Assembly (NCBI GenBank): GCA_004379135.1
Contig: NBNI01000007.1
Location: forward strand, 62,001-126,000
From: Acidimicrobiales bacterium mtb01
Lineage (GTDB): Bacteria; Actinomycetota; Acidimicrobiia; Acidimicrobiales; Ilumatobacteraceae
Length of the DNA: 64,000 nucleotides
Direction: 5' to 3'
Under the pieces are notes generated by a model. That model was not told where the DNA came from. It was given only the letters and a program-made list of their open reading frames with translations, and made no database searches. Positions within the stretch are counted from its first letter, which is position 1. The number at the start of each line of letters is the position of its first letter. A program made the position numbers and the translations under genes. Positions 50,289-59,968 of the stretch are shown here, one piece after another.

Positions 50289-51299
50289 ATGAGCACGTCC
50301 GCGTCCACGTCCCTCGTCCCGAACCCGAAGATGGAGTATCGCCGATTGGGCGGGACCGGTCTGCAGGTGTCGGTTCTGTCGTTCGGTTCGTGGGTCACGT
50401 TCGACAATCAGTTGAAGGACGACGCCGCGTTGGCATGCATGCAGGCGGCCTGGGAAGCCGGCTGCAATTTCTTCGACAACGCCGAGGCCTACGCCGGCGG
50501 CCAGAGCGAAGCGATCATGGGCCGGGTCATCCGCGAGTTGGGATGGAAGCGTCATCACTACGTGCTCTCCACGAAGGTCTTCTGGGGTATCGACGGACAG
50601 ATCCCGAATCTCCACAACACGCTCAACCGCAAGTACTTGCACCACTCGATCGAGGGTTGCCTCGAAAGACTGCAGGTCGACTTCGTCGACATCCTGTTCT
50701 GCCATCGCCCCGACCCGCGCACACCGCTCGAGGAGACCGTGTGGGCGATGAGCGATCTCGTCGACCGGGGCAAAGTTCTCTACTGGGGGACCAGCGAATG
50801 GTCGGCCGACGAGATTCGTGCGGCGTGGGAGATCGCCGAGCGGCATCACCTGCACAAGCCGGTGACCGAGCAGCCGCAGTACAACATGCTCGAACGGCGG
50901 CGTGTCGAGACCGAGTACAAGCGCTTGTATGAGGACATCGGACTCGGCACGACCATCTGGAGCCCGCTGGCGTCCGGGATGCTCACCGGCAAGTACCTCG
51001 AGGGAATTCCGACCGATTCGCGCGGTGCGCTCCCCGGTTACGGATTCCTGAAGTCACGACTCACCGACGAAGCCGCATTGGCCAAGGTTCGACGACTGGT
51101 GCCGATCGCCGACGAACTCGGTTGTTCATTGGCCCAGTTGGCGTTGGCTTGGTGCACCAAATTCCCGGGTGTGTCGACGGTGATCACCGGGGCCAGCCGT
51201 CAGTCGCAGGTGACCGAGAACTTCGCCGCTCTCGACGTGATCCCGTTGCTCACCGACGACGTGATGCAGCGAATCGACGCCGCTCTCACCGCGAAGTGA
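50289..51299 (+). CDS. Aldo/keto reductase, potassium-channel beta-subunit-like
   Basis: 336 residues. [20 protein letters not shown] opens the barrel. The catalytic tetrad Asp-Tyr-Lys-His is visible: [24 protein letters not shown] and [10 protein letters not shown]. The C-terminal cofactor loop is [14 protein letters not shown]. It is an NADPH reductase of carbonyls. It has its own leaderless promoter. It is convergent with the alpha/beta hydrolase, overlapping by 14 bp. Confidence 0.92.
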   Translation: MSTSASTSLVPNPKMEYRRLGGTGLQVSVLSFGSWVTFDNQLKDDAALACMQAAWEAGCNFFDNAEAYAGGQSEAIMGRVIRELGWKRHHYVLSTKVFWGIDGQIPNLHNTLNRKYLHHSIEGCLERLQVDFVDILFCHRPDPRTPLEETVWAMSDLVDRGKVLYWGTSEWSADEIRAAWEIAERHHLHKPVTEQPQYNMLERRRVETEYKRLYEDIGLGTTIWSPLASGMLTGKYLEGIPTDSRGALPGYGFLKSRLTDEAALAKVRRLVPIADELGCSLAQLALAWCTKFPGVSTVITGASRQSQVTENFAALDVIPLLTDDVMQRIDAALTAK

Positions 51300-51906
51300 G
51301 CCACCGGGCCGCGGCGTCGGCCACGGTGCGGGTACGGCCGGCCAGGAAGTGATCGCCGTTCGCGATGCTCTCCAGAGTCGCGTTCGTCCATGAATCCACG
51401 ATCGGCTGGGCGGACGACGACGGTGTGAACTGGTCGTGTTCGGCGGCCAGCACCAGCTTGGGTCGCGGATCGCGGGCCGCCAGCACATCGCTGCGCATGG
51501 CCGTGAGCGGCGGGGCGACGGCGATCCAACCCGACACCCGCGGTTCGATCACATCGAGAGCCACGATCGACCCGAACGAATAGCCGACAATCCAGATGTC
51601 GTCGTGCAGCCCGGCGAGGAAGTCGACCGCGGCCGCCACGTCGAGGCGTTCGGCCTCGCCGCCATCGTGTTCGCCCGAGCTGTTTCCGACACCGCGGAAA
51701 TCGAAGCGAAGGGAGTGGAACCCAACTCTCGGAAGGGCCTCGAAAATGGCGTCGACCACCGGATTGAATCGGTCGCCGCCGTACAGCGGATGGGGATGGG
51801 CGATCACCACCGCACCACGCACCGGCTGATCGGCGTCCGCCGTCGTGACGTCGGCTTCGAGTTCTTGGTGATCGATCGTGGTGAGAGTCACGGTGCGGTT
51901 CGACAC
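51286..51906 (-). CDS. Alpha/beta hydrolase
   Basis: 206 residues if it starts at GTG 51906, which is 7 nt after TACCGT. The fold is clear: [30 protein letters not shown], the nucleophile elbow [16 protein letters not shown] and the late His in ANGDHFLAG. The elbow Ser in GYSFGS, an Asp and the His form the triad. The oxyanion HPHPLYGG motif groups it with small dienelactone-hydrolase-like or CocE-like proteins. The reading upstream of GTG is antisense to groES and is not family-like. Substrate unknown. Confidence 0.85.
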   Translation of the reverse strand: MSNRTVTLTTIDHQELEADVTTADADQPVRGAVVIAHPHPLYGGDRFNPVVDAIFEALPRVGFHSLRFDFRGVGNSSGEHDGGEAERLDVAAAVDFLAGLHDDIWIVGYSFGSIVALDVIEPRVSGWIAVAPPLTAMRSDVLAARDPRPKLVLAAEHDQFTPSSSAQPIVDSWTNATLESIANGDHFLAGRTRTVADAAARWLTSR

Positions 51907-51913
51907 GGGATCG

Positions 51914-51923
51914 ACGGTACCGT
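51914..51923. promoter_or_regulatory. Shared palindromic -10 of two divergent leaderless genes
   Basis: ACGGTACCGT is a perfect 10-bp palindrome. On the plus strand TACCGT is 7 nt before the groES GTG (51931). On the minus strand the same TACCGT is 7 nt before the hydrolase GTG (51906). The two -10 hexamers share the central TA. Start codons are only 24 bp apart. Confidence 0.7.
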
Positions 51924-51930
51924 GATCGTC

Positions 51931-52266
51931 GTGGCCAAGGACCAGGTCGAGGACGACAAGCTCCCCATCAAGATGCTCAACGACCGCCTCCTGGTGCGGA
52001 TCCCGGACAAGGAAGGGGAGCGTCGGAGCAGCGGCGGCATCCTGATTCCGGCCACGGCGCAATTGTCGAAGCGACTCGTGTGGGCCGAGGTCGTGGCGCT
52101 CGGCCAGAACGTCCGGAGCGCCGAGGTGGGCGACCGAGTGCTCTTCAGCCCCGAAGACCGCTACGAGGTCGAGGTGCAGGGGGCCGATTACATCATGTTG
52201 CGCGAACGCGACCTGCACGCCGTGGCGGCCAGTCGAATCGAGTCGCACACCGGGCTCTACCTCTGA
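51931..52266 (+). CDS. groES: GroES-type co-chaperonin
   Basis: 111 residues from GTG 51931. The GroES beta-barrel and mobile loop show in LPIKMLNDRLLVRIP, RRSSGGILIPATAQL and GDRVLFSPEDRYEVEVQGADYIMLRERDL. It caps the GroEL cavity during folding. No groEL is adjacent. It is about 14 residues longer than the usual 95-100, with extensions at both ends. It leads into hisI by 12 bp, making groES-hisI-trpE-ygfZ one probable transcript. It could be a second, specialised copy. Confidence 0.9.
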   Translation: MAKDQVEDDKLPIKMLNDRLLVRIPDKEGERRSSGGILIPATAQLSKRLVWAEVVALGQNVRSAEVGDRVLFSPEDRYEVEVQGADYIMLRERDLHAVAASRIESHTGLYL

Positions 52267-52278
52267 GAGGCTGAGTCG

Positions 52279-52623
52279 ATGATTCGCGCGACCGCCGAAC
52301 AGCTCGCCGCCGTCAAGTACGACGCCAATGGTCTCGTGCCCGCCATCGCCCAGGACGTGAACACCGGGGAAGTCCTCATGATGGCGTGGATGAGCTCCGA
52401 GAGCCTCGCCCTCACCTTCGCCGAGGGACGCATGGTGTACTGGAGCCGCAGTCGGCGCGAGTTGTGGCGCAAGGGCGACACCAGTGGCGATCGCCAGTTC
52501 GTGCGCGAGGCCTATTACGACTGCGACGGCGACACCCTTCTCTTCAAGGTCGAACAAGAAGGAAAAGGGGCGTGCCACACGGGTGCCCGCACCTGCTTCT
52601 TCTCGGTGTTCGGCGAGCAGTGA
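52279..52623 (+). CDS. hisI: Phosphoribosyl-AMP cyclohydrolase
   Basis: 114 residues. It opens the adenine ring of PR-AMP, the third histidine step. [37 protein letters not shown] and the zinc site YDCDGD with HTGARTCFF are intact. It is monofunctional (no HisE domain). It is separated from the hisC-F run by four genes and instead coupled to trpE. The ribosome binding site GAGG lies 8 nt before ATG. Confidence 0.97.
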   Translation: MIRATAEQLAAVKYDANGLVPAIAQDVNTGEVLMMAWMSSESLALTFAEGRMVYWSRSRRELWRKGDTSGDRQFVREAYYDCDGDTLLFKVEQEGKGACHTGARTCFFSVFGEQ

Positions 52624-54146
52624 GCGACCTCGCGGTTCGCCCGACGCGCGAGGAGTTCCGCTCGCTCGCCGCGACGCACACGGTCGTCCCGGTGTGGGTG
52701 GAAATCCTGGCCGACCTCGAGACACCGGTTGCCGCCTTCGCCAAGCTCGTCGGAATCGACGAGAGCGGATTCCTGCTCGAGTCGGTCGAACACGGCGAAC
52801 GCTGGAGTCGCTTCTCGTTCGTGGGTCGCCGCCCGCGGGCCACGCTCACGTCCTTCGGTCGTCGCGTCGAGGTGAGCGGCGAGGTGCCGTCCTCGGTCCC
52901 GCGTGATCGAGGCATGCTCGCGGCCCTCGACGAGCTCCTTCGCTTGTACCGCAGTCCGGTCATTCCCGACCTGCCGCCGCTGCAGGGCGGCGTCATGGGA
53001 TACCTCGGCTACGACATCGTCCGCGAAGTCGAGCACTTGCCCAACCCTCCCGCCGACGATCGCGGCCTGCCCGATGCGGTGGTGAGCGTGATCGGCTCCC
53101 TCGCCGCGTTCGATCACTGGCGTCAGCGCGTCTACCTGATCGAGAGCGTGCCCGTGATGGGCGTCGACGATCTCGACGCCGCCTACGACGCGGCGGCCGC
53201 TCGTGCGCTCCAGTCGGTCGCCGATCTGGCCCAACCGCTGCCTTATTCGCCGGTCGAACCTCCCACGCGTGGCGACGAACTGCCGACCGCCGTGTCGACG
53301 ATGGGCGGCGGCCGTTACCAGCAGGCGGTCGAAACCGCCAAGGAATACATCCGCTCGGGTGACATCTTCCAGGTCGTCCTATCGCAACGTTTCGAGATCC
53401 AACTCGACGCCGATGCCTACGACGTCTACCGCGTCCTCCGCCAGGTCAACCCGAGCCCGTACATGTACTTCCTCCGCCAACCCGAGGTGACCATCGTCGG
53501 AAGTTCGCCCGAGCCGATGGTGCAGCTCATCGGCGACCGCGTGATCAGTCGACCCATCGCCGGAACCCGCAAGCGCGGACAGAACGACGAACACGATCGT
53601 CGACTCGCCGCCGAACTGCGCGAGAACCCGAAGGAAGTCGCCGAACACGTGATGCTGGTCGATCTCGCTCGCAATGACGTGGGACGCGTGGCCCGCTTCG
53701 GTTCCGTGAAGGTCGACGAACTGATGACTCTCGAGCGATACAGCCACGTGATGCACCTCACGTCGCAGGTGAGCGGATCATTGGTCGATGGGCGTTCGGC
53801 GGTCGACGTGCTGCGGGCCACCTTGCCGGCCGGGACCGTGAGCGGAGCTCCCAAGGTGCGCGCCATGGAGATCATCGACGAACTCGAACCGGTGAAGCGC
53901 GGGCCGTACGCCGGAGTCGTCGGCTACCTCGACTTCAGCGGCAACCTCGACACCGCCATCGCGATCCGCACCATGTTCATCGGACCCGACGCGGCCTACC
54001 TGCAAGCCGGAGCGGGCATCGTCGCCGACAGCGATCCCGACGACGAAGACCTGGAGTGCCGCAACAAGGCGGCTGCCTTGCTGGCCGCGGTTCCGGCCGC
54101 CCGACGCATGACTCGTCGCCGACGCGACGGAGGCACGAGCGCATGA
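52620..54146 (+). CDS. trpE: Anthranilate synthase component I
   Basis: 508 residues from GTG 52620, overlapping hisI by 4 bp. [16 protein letters not shown] carries the tryptophan feedback-binding region. The chorismate-binding half has [24 protein letters not shown] and [22 protein letters not shown]. It makes anthranilate with TrpG, which is not adjacent. No tryptophan leader peptide or attenuator is visible. Regulation therefore seems to be by promoter and feedback. Confidence 0.96.
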   Translation: MSDLAVRPTREEFRSLAATHTVVPVWVEILADLETPVAAFAKLVGIDESGFLLESVEHGERWSRFSFVGRRPRATLTSFGRRVEVSGEVPSSVPRDRGMLAALDELLRLYRSPVIPDLPPLQGGVMGYLGYDIVREVEHLPNPPADDRGLPDAVVSVIGSLAAFDHWRQRVYLIESVPVMGVDDLDAAYDAAAARALQSVADLAQPLPYSPVEPPTRGDELPTAVSTMGGGRYQQAVETAKEYIRSGDIFQVVLSQRFEIQLDADAYDVYRVLRQVNPSPYMYFLRQPEVTIVGSSPEPMVQLIGDRVISRPIAGTRKRGQNDEHDRRLAAELRENPKEVAEHVMLVDLARNDVGRVARFGSVKVDELMTLERYSHVMHLTSQVSGSLVDGRSAVDVLRATLPAGTVSGAPKVRAMEIIDELEPVKRGPYAGVVGYLDFSGNLDTAIAIRTMFIGPDAAYLQAGAGIVADSDPDDEDLECRNKAAALLAAVPAARRMTRRRRDGGTSA

Positions 54147-54910
54147 TCGCCGTCGACCTTCCGCGCGAGGCTCTCTTGGTGTCGGGGCGCGATGCCGGCT
54201 CGTATCTGCATTCGCAACTGAGCAATGACATCGCCTCGCTGGCGGTCGGCGAATCGAGGCACTCGCTCGTTCTCGAACCGACCGGCCGGGTAGTCGCCCT
54301 CGTTCGCGTGACCCGTCGGGCCGACGCCGAATTCCTCGTCGACCTCGCGCCTGGATTCCTCGACGTCGTGGCGGCCCGGTTGGCCAAGTTCAAGATCCGG
54401 GTGCAAGCCGACATCTCGCCACTGAACGTCCGGTGCGTGGCGCTGCGAGCCGAGGTGCCCATCGACACATCGAACGTCATTCGAGCCGCTGGTGACGAGT
54501 TCCTCGCATTGCCGGCCTGGTGGTGCGATGGCCGCGCGATCGATCTGCTGTCGACCGAACCGATCGCGGTCGAACGCCACGGATCGTTCGACGACTTCGA
54601 AGCGAGCCGCATCGCCGCGGTGTGGCCGGAGATGGGATCGGAGATCGTTCCCGGCGAGACGCTTCCGGCGGCCACTGGCGTGGTGACGGTGGCCGTGAGT
54701 TTCACCAAGGGTTGTTACCCGGGCCAAGAGCTCGTCGAGCGGATGGACAGTCGCGGCTCGTCGGCGCCGCGCACGCTGCGCTCGGTCGTCGTTCCGCGTG
54801 GCAGTGGCGTCGGCGATCCGCTCGTGGTCGATGGTGCCGACGTCGGCGTGATCACGTCGCTGAGCGGCGATCGAGCCCTGGCGTACGTCAAGCGCGACGC
54901 CGAGATCTGA
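54143..54910 (+). CDS. ygfZ: YgfZ/GcvT-fold protein (iron-sulfur cluster repair)
   Basis: 255 residues, ATGA overlap with trpE. The diagnostic KGCYPGQELVERM is present near residue 192, with the N-terminal folate-binding-like VSGRDAGSYLHSQLSNDIASL. YgfZ proteins use a tetrahydrofolate-like pocket and the conserved Cys to support Fe-S enzymes such as MiaB; a miaB gene begins 9 kb downstream. Size is near the lower end for the family. Confidence 0.9.
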   Translation: MIAVDLPREALLVSGRDAGSYLHSQLSNDIASLAVGESRHSLVLEPTGRVVALVRVTRRADAEFLVDLAPGFLDVVAARLAKFKIRVQADISPLNVRCVALRAEVPIDTSNVIRAAGDEFLALPAWWCDGRAIDLLSTEPIAVERHGSFDDFEASRIAAVWPEMGSEIVPGETLPAATGVVTVAVSFTKGCYPGQELVERMDSRGSSAPRTLRSVVVPRGSGVGDPLVVDGADVGVITSLSGDRALAYVKRDAEI

Positions 54911-54916
54911 ATCGAG

Positions 54917-56161
54917 TCATTCGGCCCGGACGAGGCGCTGGATGAGTGCGCGTATTTCGGGGCGTTCGCGCAATCCCTGGAACTCGGAATCGTTGAGCAG
55001 GGCCGACAGGAGCAACGTTTCGTCGGCGTCGTCGCGGGTCGCGCCATGGGCGGCCACCGTGATCCATTGGGCGGCGGCTTCGTCGTGTCCTTCAAGGCTC
55101 AGACATCCGGCGATGAGCACCGCCAGGTTGGTGGATGGATGGACTCGGAAGCAGTCCGATCCATACGACGCACCATGGGAGTACCGACCGGCTCGCTTCA
55201 AGGCCCACACCAAGGTGTTCTGGCTCAACTCCGGGTGATCGCGCAGCGGAGCGGGGAGCGGAGTCGGAAGCAGATCGATGAGCGGGTCGAGCAGATCGGG
55301 TGTCGCGGCGTGCGGGGGAGCCCATGTTCTCGGTCGACCGCTCGAATCGGTGAGGTCGTCGAGGACGATGCGGCGAGCGGAATCAGCGTTTCCAGTTTCG
55401 AGGGCCCGATGCGCCTCCCACCACGGCGACAGCGAGTGTCCCGGAGGCAGCAACCCGGGTCGACCGGTGAACCATGCTTCTTCCTCGGCGGCCGCCGCCG
55501 CGCGGGCGGCGATCAGCGGATTGCGCGACGTGCGCGGACGACTCTGCACCGACAGCAACTGCATCTGGATCACGAGGAGGATCGCGGCGAACGACGACAG
55601 CGGCCGGAGATCCTCGACGACGAGCATTCCGACGAAGATGCCGGCGGTGACCGGAACGCTCAGTCGGATCATGATCGCACGACCCCGTCCGGGCCGGAAC
55701 AGATCGACCGCCTCGGCGGCGATGTTGCCGCCGTCGAGCGGCATCACGGGGATGAGATTGAACACCCCGATGATCGGCCCGGCCCACCAGATGGCGAGTG
55801 AGTATTCGTTGGCGGCGAAGTCGCGGTGATCGATTGGGTTCACGCCCAGAACGAGAAGTGCGGCGAGACCCAGAAGAATCTGGGTGGCCGGCCCGGCCAG
55901 TGCGATTCCGGCCCGCTCGGCCCGGGTGAGGACGCGCGACGGAGTGAACGACGCGTAACCGGCGAGGAAATCGAGCGAGATGCGCGCGGTCGCACCGGTT
56001 CGACGGGCCGCCACCGCGTGGCCGAGTTCGTGGGCGATCGTGAAGACCGCGACCGAACCGGCGAGCCACGTTCCGAGCGGGACTCCGTTGAGGAAGACGA
56101 TCAACAACAAGAACACGAGAAATCCGGGCCGAATCTGGATCGGAAAGCCCAGGATCTTCAT
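54917..56161 (-). CDS. Site-2 protease family (M50) membrane metallopeptidase
   Basis: 414 residues. The membrane part (about 1-200) has HELGH (His44, Glu45, His48) in FTIAHELGHAVAARR and the third ligand region IPVMPLDGGNIAAE. It probably cuts transmembrane substrates such as anti-sigma factors. The cytoplasmic part (about 210-414) is a long helical region of unknown fold with repeated Leu/Ala motifs, possibly TPR-like. TAGCAT 7 nt before ATG indicates a leaderless start, divergent from ppdK. Confidence 0.88.
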   Translation of the reverse strand: MKILGFPIQIRPGFLVFLLLIVFLNGVPLGTWLAGSVAVFTIAHELGHAVAARRTGATARISLDFLAGYASFTPSRVLTRAERAGIALAGPATQILLGLAALLVLGVNPIDHRDFAANEYSLAIWWAGPIIGVFNLIPVMPLDGGNIAAEAVDLFRPGRGRAIMIRLSVPVTAGIFVGMLVVEDLRPLSSFAAILLVIQMQLLSVQSRPRTSRNPLIAARAAAAAEEEAWFTGRPGLLPPGHSLSPWWEAHRALETGNADSARRIVLDDLTDSSGRPRTWAPPHAATPDLLDPLIDLLPTPLPAPLRDHPELSQNTLVWALKRAGRYSHGASYGSDCFRVHPSTNLAVLIAGCLSLEGHDEAAAQWITVAAHGATRDDADETLLLSALLNDSEFQGLRERPEIRALIQRLVRAE

Positions 56162-56168
56162 CTCTCGA

Positions 56169-56174
56169 ATGCTA
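56169..56174 (-). promoter_or_regulatory. Leaderless -10 (TAGCAT) for the site-2 protease
   Basis: TAGCAT on the minus strand, 7 nt before ATG 56161, 19 bp from the facing ppdK -10. Confidence 0.6.
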
Positions 56175-56193
56175 GGTGAGCGGACCCAAACCC

Positions 56194-56199
56194 TAAACT
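56194..56199 (+). promoter_or_regulatory. Leaderless -10 (TAAACT) for ppdK
   Basis: TAAACT 8 nt before GTG 56208. Confidence 0.55.
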
Positions 56200-56207
56200 C
56201 GCACCTC

Positions 56208-58874
56208 GTGCCGTACGTCTACTCCTTCGATCACAAACACCGTCGTCCCCCCATGCAGATGAAAGATCTGCTCGGTGGCAAGGGCGCCAATCTCGCCGAG
56301 ATGACGAGTGTCCTCAAGCTTCCGGTTCCGGCCGGATTCACGATCTCCACCGACGCGTGCCGCGCGTACATGCATGGTGGTTGGCCGAAGGGTCTCGACG
56401 CCGAGATCAAGGTCCAGGTGGCCAAGCTCGAGAAGGCGATGAAGCGCAAGCTCGGCGATCCGAAGGATCCGCTGCTCGTGAGCGTGCGCTCGGGCGCGAA
56501 GTTCTCGATGCCCGGAATGATGGACACCGTCCTCAACCTCGGTCTCAACGATCAGAGCGTCAAGGGACTGGCCGCGGTCACCAACAACGAGCGCTTCGCC
56601 TACGACTCCTACCGCCGATTCATCTCGATGTACGGCCGCATCGTCCTCGGCATCGACGGTTCGCTCTTCGAGCACCCGCTCGAGCACGCCAAGCACGTCG
56701 CGGGCGCGAAGTCCGATGCCGAGCTCTCACCGGCTGTGTTGAAGTCGCTGTGCTCCGAGTACCTCGAGGTCGTCAAGCGTGTCACCGGCAAGCCCTTCCC
56801 GCAGAAGCCCGATGCTCAGCTGCGCGGCGCAGTGGAAGCCGTCTTCAAGAGCTGGAACGGCGCGCGCGCCATCGCGTACCGCGTGCGCGAGAAGATCTCG
56901 CACGATCTGGGCACCGCCGTCAATGTGCAGTCGATGGTGTTCGGCAACCGCGACGACAACTCGGGCACCGGCGTGGGTTTCACCCGCAACGCCGCTACCG
57001 GCGACAACCACCCCTACGGCGACTTCCTCGTGAACGCCCAAGGCGAGGACGTCGTGGCCGGTATCCGCAACACCGAAGACCTCGACGCGCTCAAGGCCCA
57101 GTTCCCGAAGATCCACAAGGAACTCCTGGCGATCTTCTCCCGCCTCGAGGCGCACTACAAGGACATGTGCGACACCGAGTTCACGATCGAACAGGGCAAG
57201 TTGTGGATGCTCCAGACGCGAGTGGGCAAGCGCACCGGCGCGGCTGCTCTTCGCATGGCGGTCGATATGACCAAGGGAACCAAGGGCCCGAAGGGCGTCT
57301 GGAAGATCTCCAAGACCGAGGCCATCTCGCGCGTGTCGGCCGAACATCTCGATCAGGTGTTGCACCCGCAGTTCGAGGGTGGCAAGAACAAGGTGATCGC
57401 CAAGGGTCTCGCCGCGTCGCCGGGCGCGGCCGTGGGCAAGGTGTACTTCACCGCCGACGACGCCGCCGATGCCGCCGATCGTGGCGAGAAGGTCGTGCTC
57501 GTGCGCAGCGAGACGAGCCCCGAGGACGTCCACGGAATGATGGTGTCCCAGGGCATCCTCACCGCGCGTGGGGGTCTCGTGAGTCACGCCGCCGTGGTGG
57601 CCCGCGGTTGGGGAACCCCGGCCGTGGTGGGCGCCGAAGCCGTCAAGATCGAAGGCAAGCAGTTCACCGTCGGCGACGTGGTGGTGCGCGAAGGCGACAT
57701 CATCTCGCTCGACGGCACCACCGGCGAAGTGGTTCTCGGAGAGGTGAAGTTGTCGGCGGCCAAGCCGCCCAAGGAGTTCGAAGTCATCCTCAAGTGGGCC
57801 GACGAGATCCGCAAGGGCAAGCTGGCGGTCCGCGCCAACGCCGACACCGGCGAAGACGCCGAGAACGCCCGCAAGTTGGGCGCCGAGGGCATCGGTCTGT
57901 GCCGGACCGAGCACATGTTCCTCGCACCCGACCGTCTGCCGGTGGTCCGCCGCATGATCCTGGCCAACACCCCGGCCGAGGAAGCGGCCGCGCTCGAAGA
58001 ACTGCGCCGCGTCCAGAAGGTCGACTTCGTCGAGATCCTGAAGGCGATGGACGGTTTGCCCGTCACCGTGCGCCTGCTCGATCCGCCGTTGCACGAATTC
58101 CTGCCCCGCGTCGACGAACTCGAGATCAAGCGGGCCGAGCACGGTCTGTCGGCCGAAGAAGAGCGTCTGCTCTCGGTCGCCAAGGAGTGGGCCGAGTTCA
58201 ACCCGATGCTCGGAACGCGCGGCGTTCGCCTCGGTGTGGTGAAGCCAGGTCTCTACGCCATGCAGGTTCGCGCGCTGCTCGAAGCCGCCGCCGAGCGCGC
58301 GGCCAAGGGCGGCAAGCCGATCGTCGAAGTGATGATTCCGCTCACCGTGACGCGCGAAGAACTCGCACTGGCTCGCTCGTGGGTCGTCGAAGGAATCGCT
58401 GAAGCCACCAAGAAGCAGGCCAAGAAGCCCAAGGTTTCGATCGGAACCATGATCGAGACCCCGCGCGCCGCGTTGCGCGCCGACGAGTTGTCGGAGGAAG
58501 CCGATTTCTTCAGTTTCGGCACCAACGACCTCACGCAGATGACCTTCGGATTCAGTCGCGACGACGTGGAGAGCCGCATGATGCCGGCCTACCTCGAAGC
58601 CGGTTTGCTCAAGCGCAATCCGTTCGAGACGATCGATCAGAACGGTGTGGGCGAATTGGTGCGCATCGCGTCCGAGCGGGGTCGTAAGGCCAAGCCCGGT
58701 ATCAAGCTCGGTGTCTGCGGCGAACACGGTGGCGACCCCGAGTCGATCGACCTCTTCTATCGCGTGGGCCTCGACTACGTGTCGTGCTCGCCGTTCCGCG
58801 TTCCGATCGCCCGTTTGTCGGCGGCCCAGGCCGTGATCGCCGCTCAGGGTGGTAAGAAGTCGGAGACGAAGTAG
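56208..58874 (+). CDS. ppdK: Pyruvate, phosphate dikinase
   Basis: 888 residues from GTG 56208, giving the family's usual MQMKDLLGGKGANLAEM a few residues in. It interconverts pyruvate and PEP with ATP and phosphate. The ATP-grasp domain (about 1-350) is followed by the phospho-His domain with His460 in GGLVSHAAVVARGWG. The C-terminal PEP barrel has GTNDLTQMTFGFSRDDV and Cys837 in GVCGEHGGDP. The regulatory kinase/phosphatase gene is not adjacent. An in-frame upstream reading enters the protease promoter and is not used. Confidence 0.96.
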   Translation: MPYVYSFDHKHRRPPMQMKDLLGGKGANLAEMTSVLKLPVPAGFTISTDACRAYMHGGWPKGLDAEIKVQVAKLEKAMKRKLGDPKDPLLVSVRSGAKFSMPGMMDTVLNLGLNDQSVKGLAAVTNNERFAYDSYRRFISMYGRIVLGIDGSLFEHPLEHAKHVAGAKSDAELSPAVLKSLCSEYLEVVKRVTGKPFPQKPDAQLRGAVEAVFKSWNGARAIAYRVREKISHDLGTAVNVQSMVFGNRDDNSGTGVGFTRNAATGDNHPYGDFLVNAQGEDVVAGIRNTEDLDALKAQFPKIHKELLAIFSRLEAHYKDMCDTEFTIEQGKLWMLQTRVGKRTGAAALRMAVDMTKGTKGPKGVWKISKTEAISRVSAEHLDQVLHPQFEGGKNKVIAKGLAASPGAAVGKVYFTADDAADAADRGEKVVLVRSETSPEDVHGMMVSQGILTARGGLVSHAAVVARGWGTPAVVGAEAVKIEGKQFTVGDVVVREGDIISLDGTTGEVVLGEVKLSAAKPPKEFEVILKWADEIRKGKLAVRANADTGEDAENARKLGAEGIGLCRTEHMFLAPDRLPVVRRMILANTPAEEAAALEELRRVQKVDFVEILKAMDGLPVTVRLLDPPLHEFLPRVDELEIKRAEHGLSAEEERLLSVAKEWAEFNPMLGTRGVRLGVVKPGLYAMQVRALLEAAAERAAKGGKPIVEVMIPLTVTREELALARSWVVEGIAEATKKQAKKPKVSIGTMIETPRAALRADELSEEADFFSFGTNDLTQMTFGFSRDDVESRMMPAYLEAGLLKRNPFETIDQNGVGELVRIASERGRKAKPGIKLGVCGEHGGDPESIDLFYRVGLDYVSCSPFRVPIARLSAAQAVIAAQGGKKSETK

Positions 58875-58927
58875 CCGTCGCGTAAGCGTCGGGTGGTCGG
58901 CGCCCTCGGGTGTCGGAGGGGACAGCC

Positions 58928-59959
58928 ATGCATCTATTCGCGCACAGTTTCGTGCGATCCGAGGCGACGAAGTCGGACTTCGTCGATCTGTCGGTTCCCG
59001 GTTGGGCCTGGATCGCACTCCTCGTCTTCATCGCCATCCTGCTGATGGTCGACATCCTCGTGATCCACCGCGAAGCACACGAGGTCCACATCCGCGAGGC
59101 GGCGATCGAGAGCACCGTCTGGGTCTCTCTCGGAGTCGCGTTCACCGCCGTCATCGCCATCGCCTTCGGGGGAGCGGCTTCGGGCGAGTACATCAGCGGT
59201 TACCTGATCGAAAAGAGCCTGAGCGTCGACAACGTGTTCGTCTGGGCGCTGATCCTCAGTTATTTCAAGATTCCGCCCAAGTTCCAGCACCGCGTTTTGT
59301 TCTGGGGGATCTTCGGGGCGTTGGCCATGCGCGCGATCTTCATCTTCGCCGGGGTCGCGTTGATCGAAAAGTTCGACTGGGTCCTCTATGTCTTCGGTGG
59401 CTTTCTGCTCTTCACCGCCATCAAGCTGGTGGTCGAAGACGAAGACGAGATCGATCCGACATCCGGCCGCTTCTACCGACTCATCAACAAGGTCATTCAC
59501 ACGTCACCGAACTTCGACGGTCAGAAGTTGTTCACCCGCGAGAACGGGCGCCGCGTCGCCACACCGCTCTTCGCGGTTCTTCTGCTCATCGAGTTCACCG
59601 ACGTGCTCTTCGCGGTCGATTCGGTCCCGGCGGTCCTGGCGGTCAGCCGCGAGCAGTTCATCGTCTTCTCGTCGAACGCCTTCGCGATTCTCGGACTGCG
59701 CGCGCTCTACTTCCTGCTGGCCGACGCGCACGCCCGCTTCAGCTATCTGAAGGAGGGCCTGGCCATCATCCTCGCTTTCGTCGGTGTGAAGATGCTCATC
59801 CACGGCTGGTATCACATCCCCACCTGGTTGTCGCTCGTGGTCATCGTGATCGTGATCGCCGCGGCCATCGGGTTCTCGCTCAAGGCCGAGGGGTCGACGG
59901 AGAAGGTCGGCGTCGCGTCGTCCCACGACGAGATTCCACCGCCTTTCGACGAGCGTTAG
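58928..59959 (+). CDS. TerC-family membrane protein
   Basis: 343 residues from ATG 58928, with GGAGGGG 6 nt upstream. Seven to nine hydrophobic segments. The metal-site motifs ALLVFIAILLMVDILVIHR, SLSVDNVFVW and IEFTDVLFAVDSVPAVLAV hold the conserved Asp/Glu/Asn of TerC/Alx. Family members export manganese or serve secreted metalloproteins. The 53-bp gap after ppdK is too short for the Mn riboswitch often found before terC. Confidence 0.92.
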   Translation: MHLFAHSFVRSEATKSDFVDLSVPGWAWIALLVFIAILLMVDILVIHREAHEVHIREAAIESTVWVSLGVAFTAVIAIAFGGAASGEYISGYLIEKSLSVDNVFVWALILSYFKIPPKFQHRVLFWGIFGALAMRAIFIFAGVALIEKFDWVLYVFGGFLLFTAIKLVVEDEDEIDPTSGRFYRLINKVIHTSPNFDGQKLFTRENGRRVATPLFAVLLLIEFTDVLFAVDSVPAVLAVSREQFIVFSSNAFAILGLRALYFLLADAHARFSYLKEGLAIILAFVGVKMLIHGWYHIPTWLSLVVIVIVIAAAIGFSLKAEGSTEKVGVASSHDEIPPPFDER

Positions 59960-59962
59960 CCT
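59957..59962 (+). promoter_or_regulatory. Leaderless -10 (TAGCCT) for dnaG
   Basis: TAGCCT, overlapping the TerC stop codon, 6 nt before ATG 59969. Confidence 0.6.
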
Positions 59963-59968
59963 TCGCCC

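Noticed and set aside
52560-52640. Tryptophan attenuator before trpE
   Set aside because: trpE overlaps hisI by 4 bp, leaving no leader. No run of Trp codons or paired hairpins is seen.
58875-58927. Mn-sensing yybP-ykoY riboswitch before terC
   Set aside because: Only 53 bp separate ppdK and terC, too short for the known aptamer, and no matching structure is seen.
56727-59018. 763-residue open frame antisense to ppdK and terC
   Set aside because: Shadow frame of ppdK with low-complexity composition and no domain.
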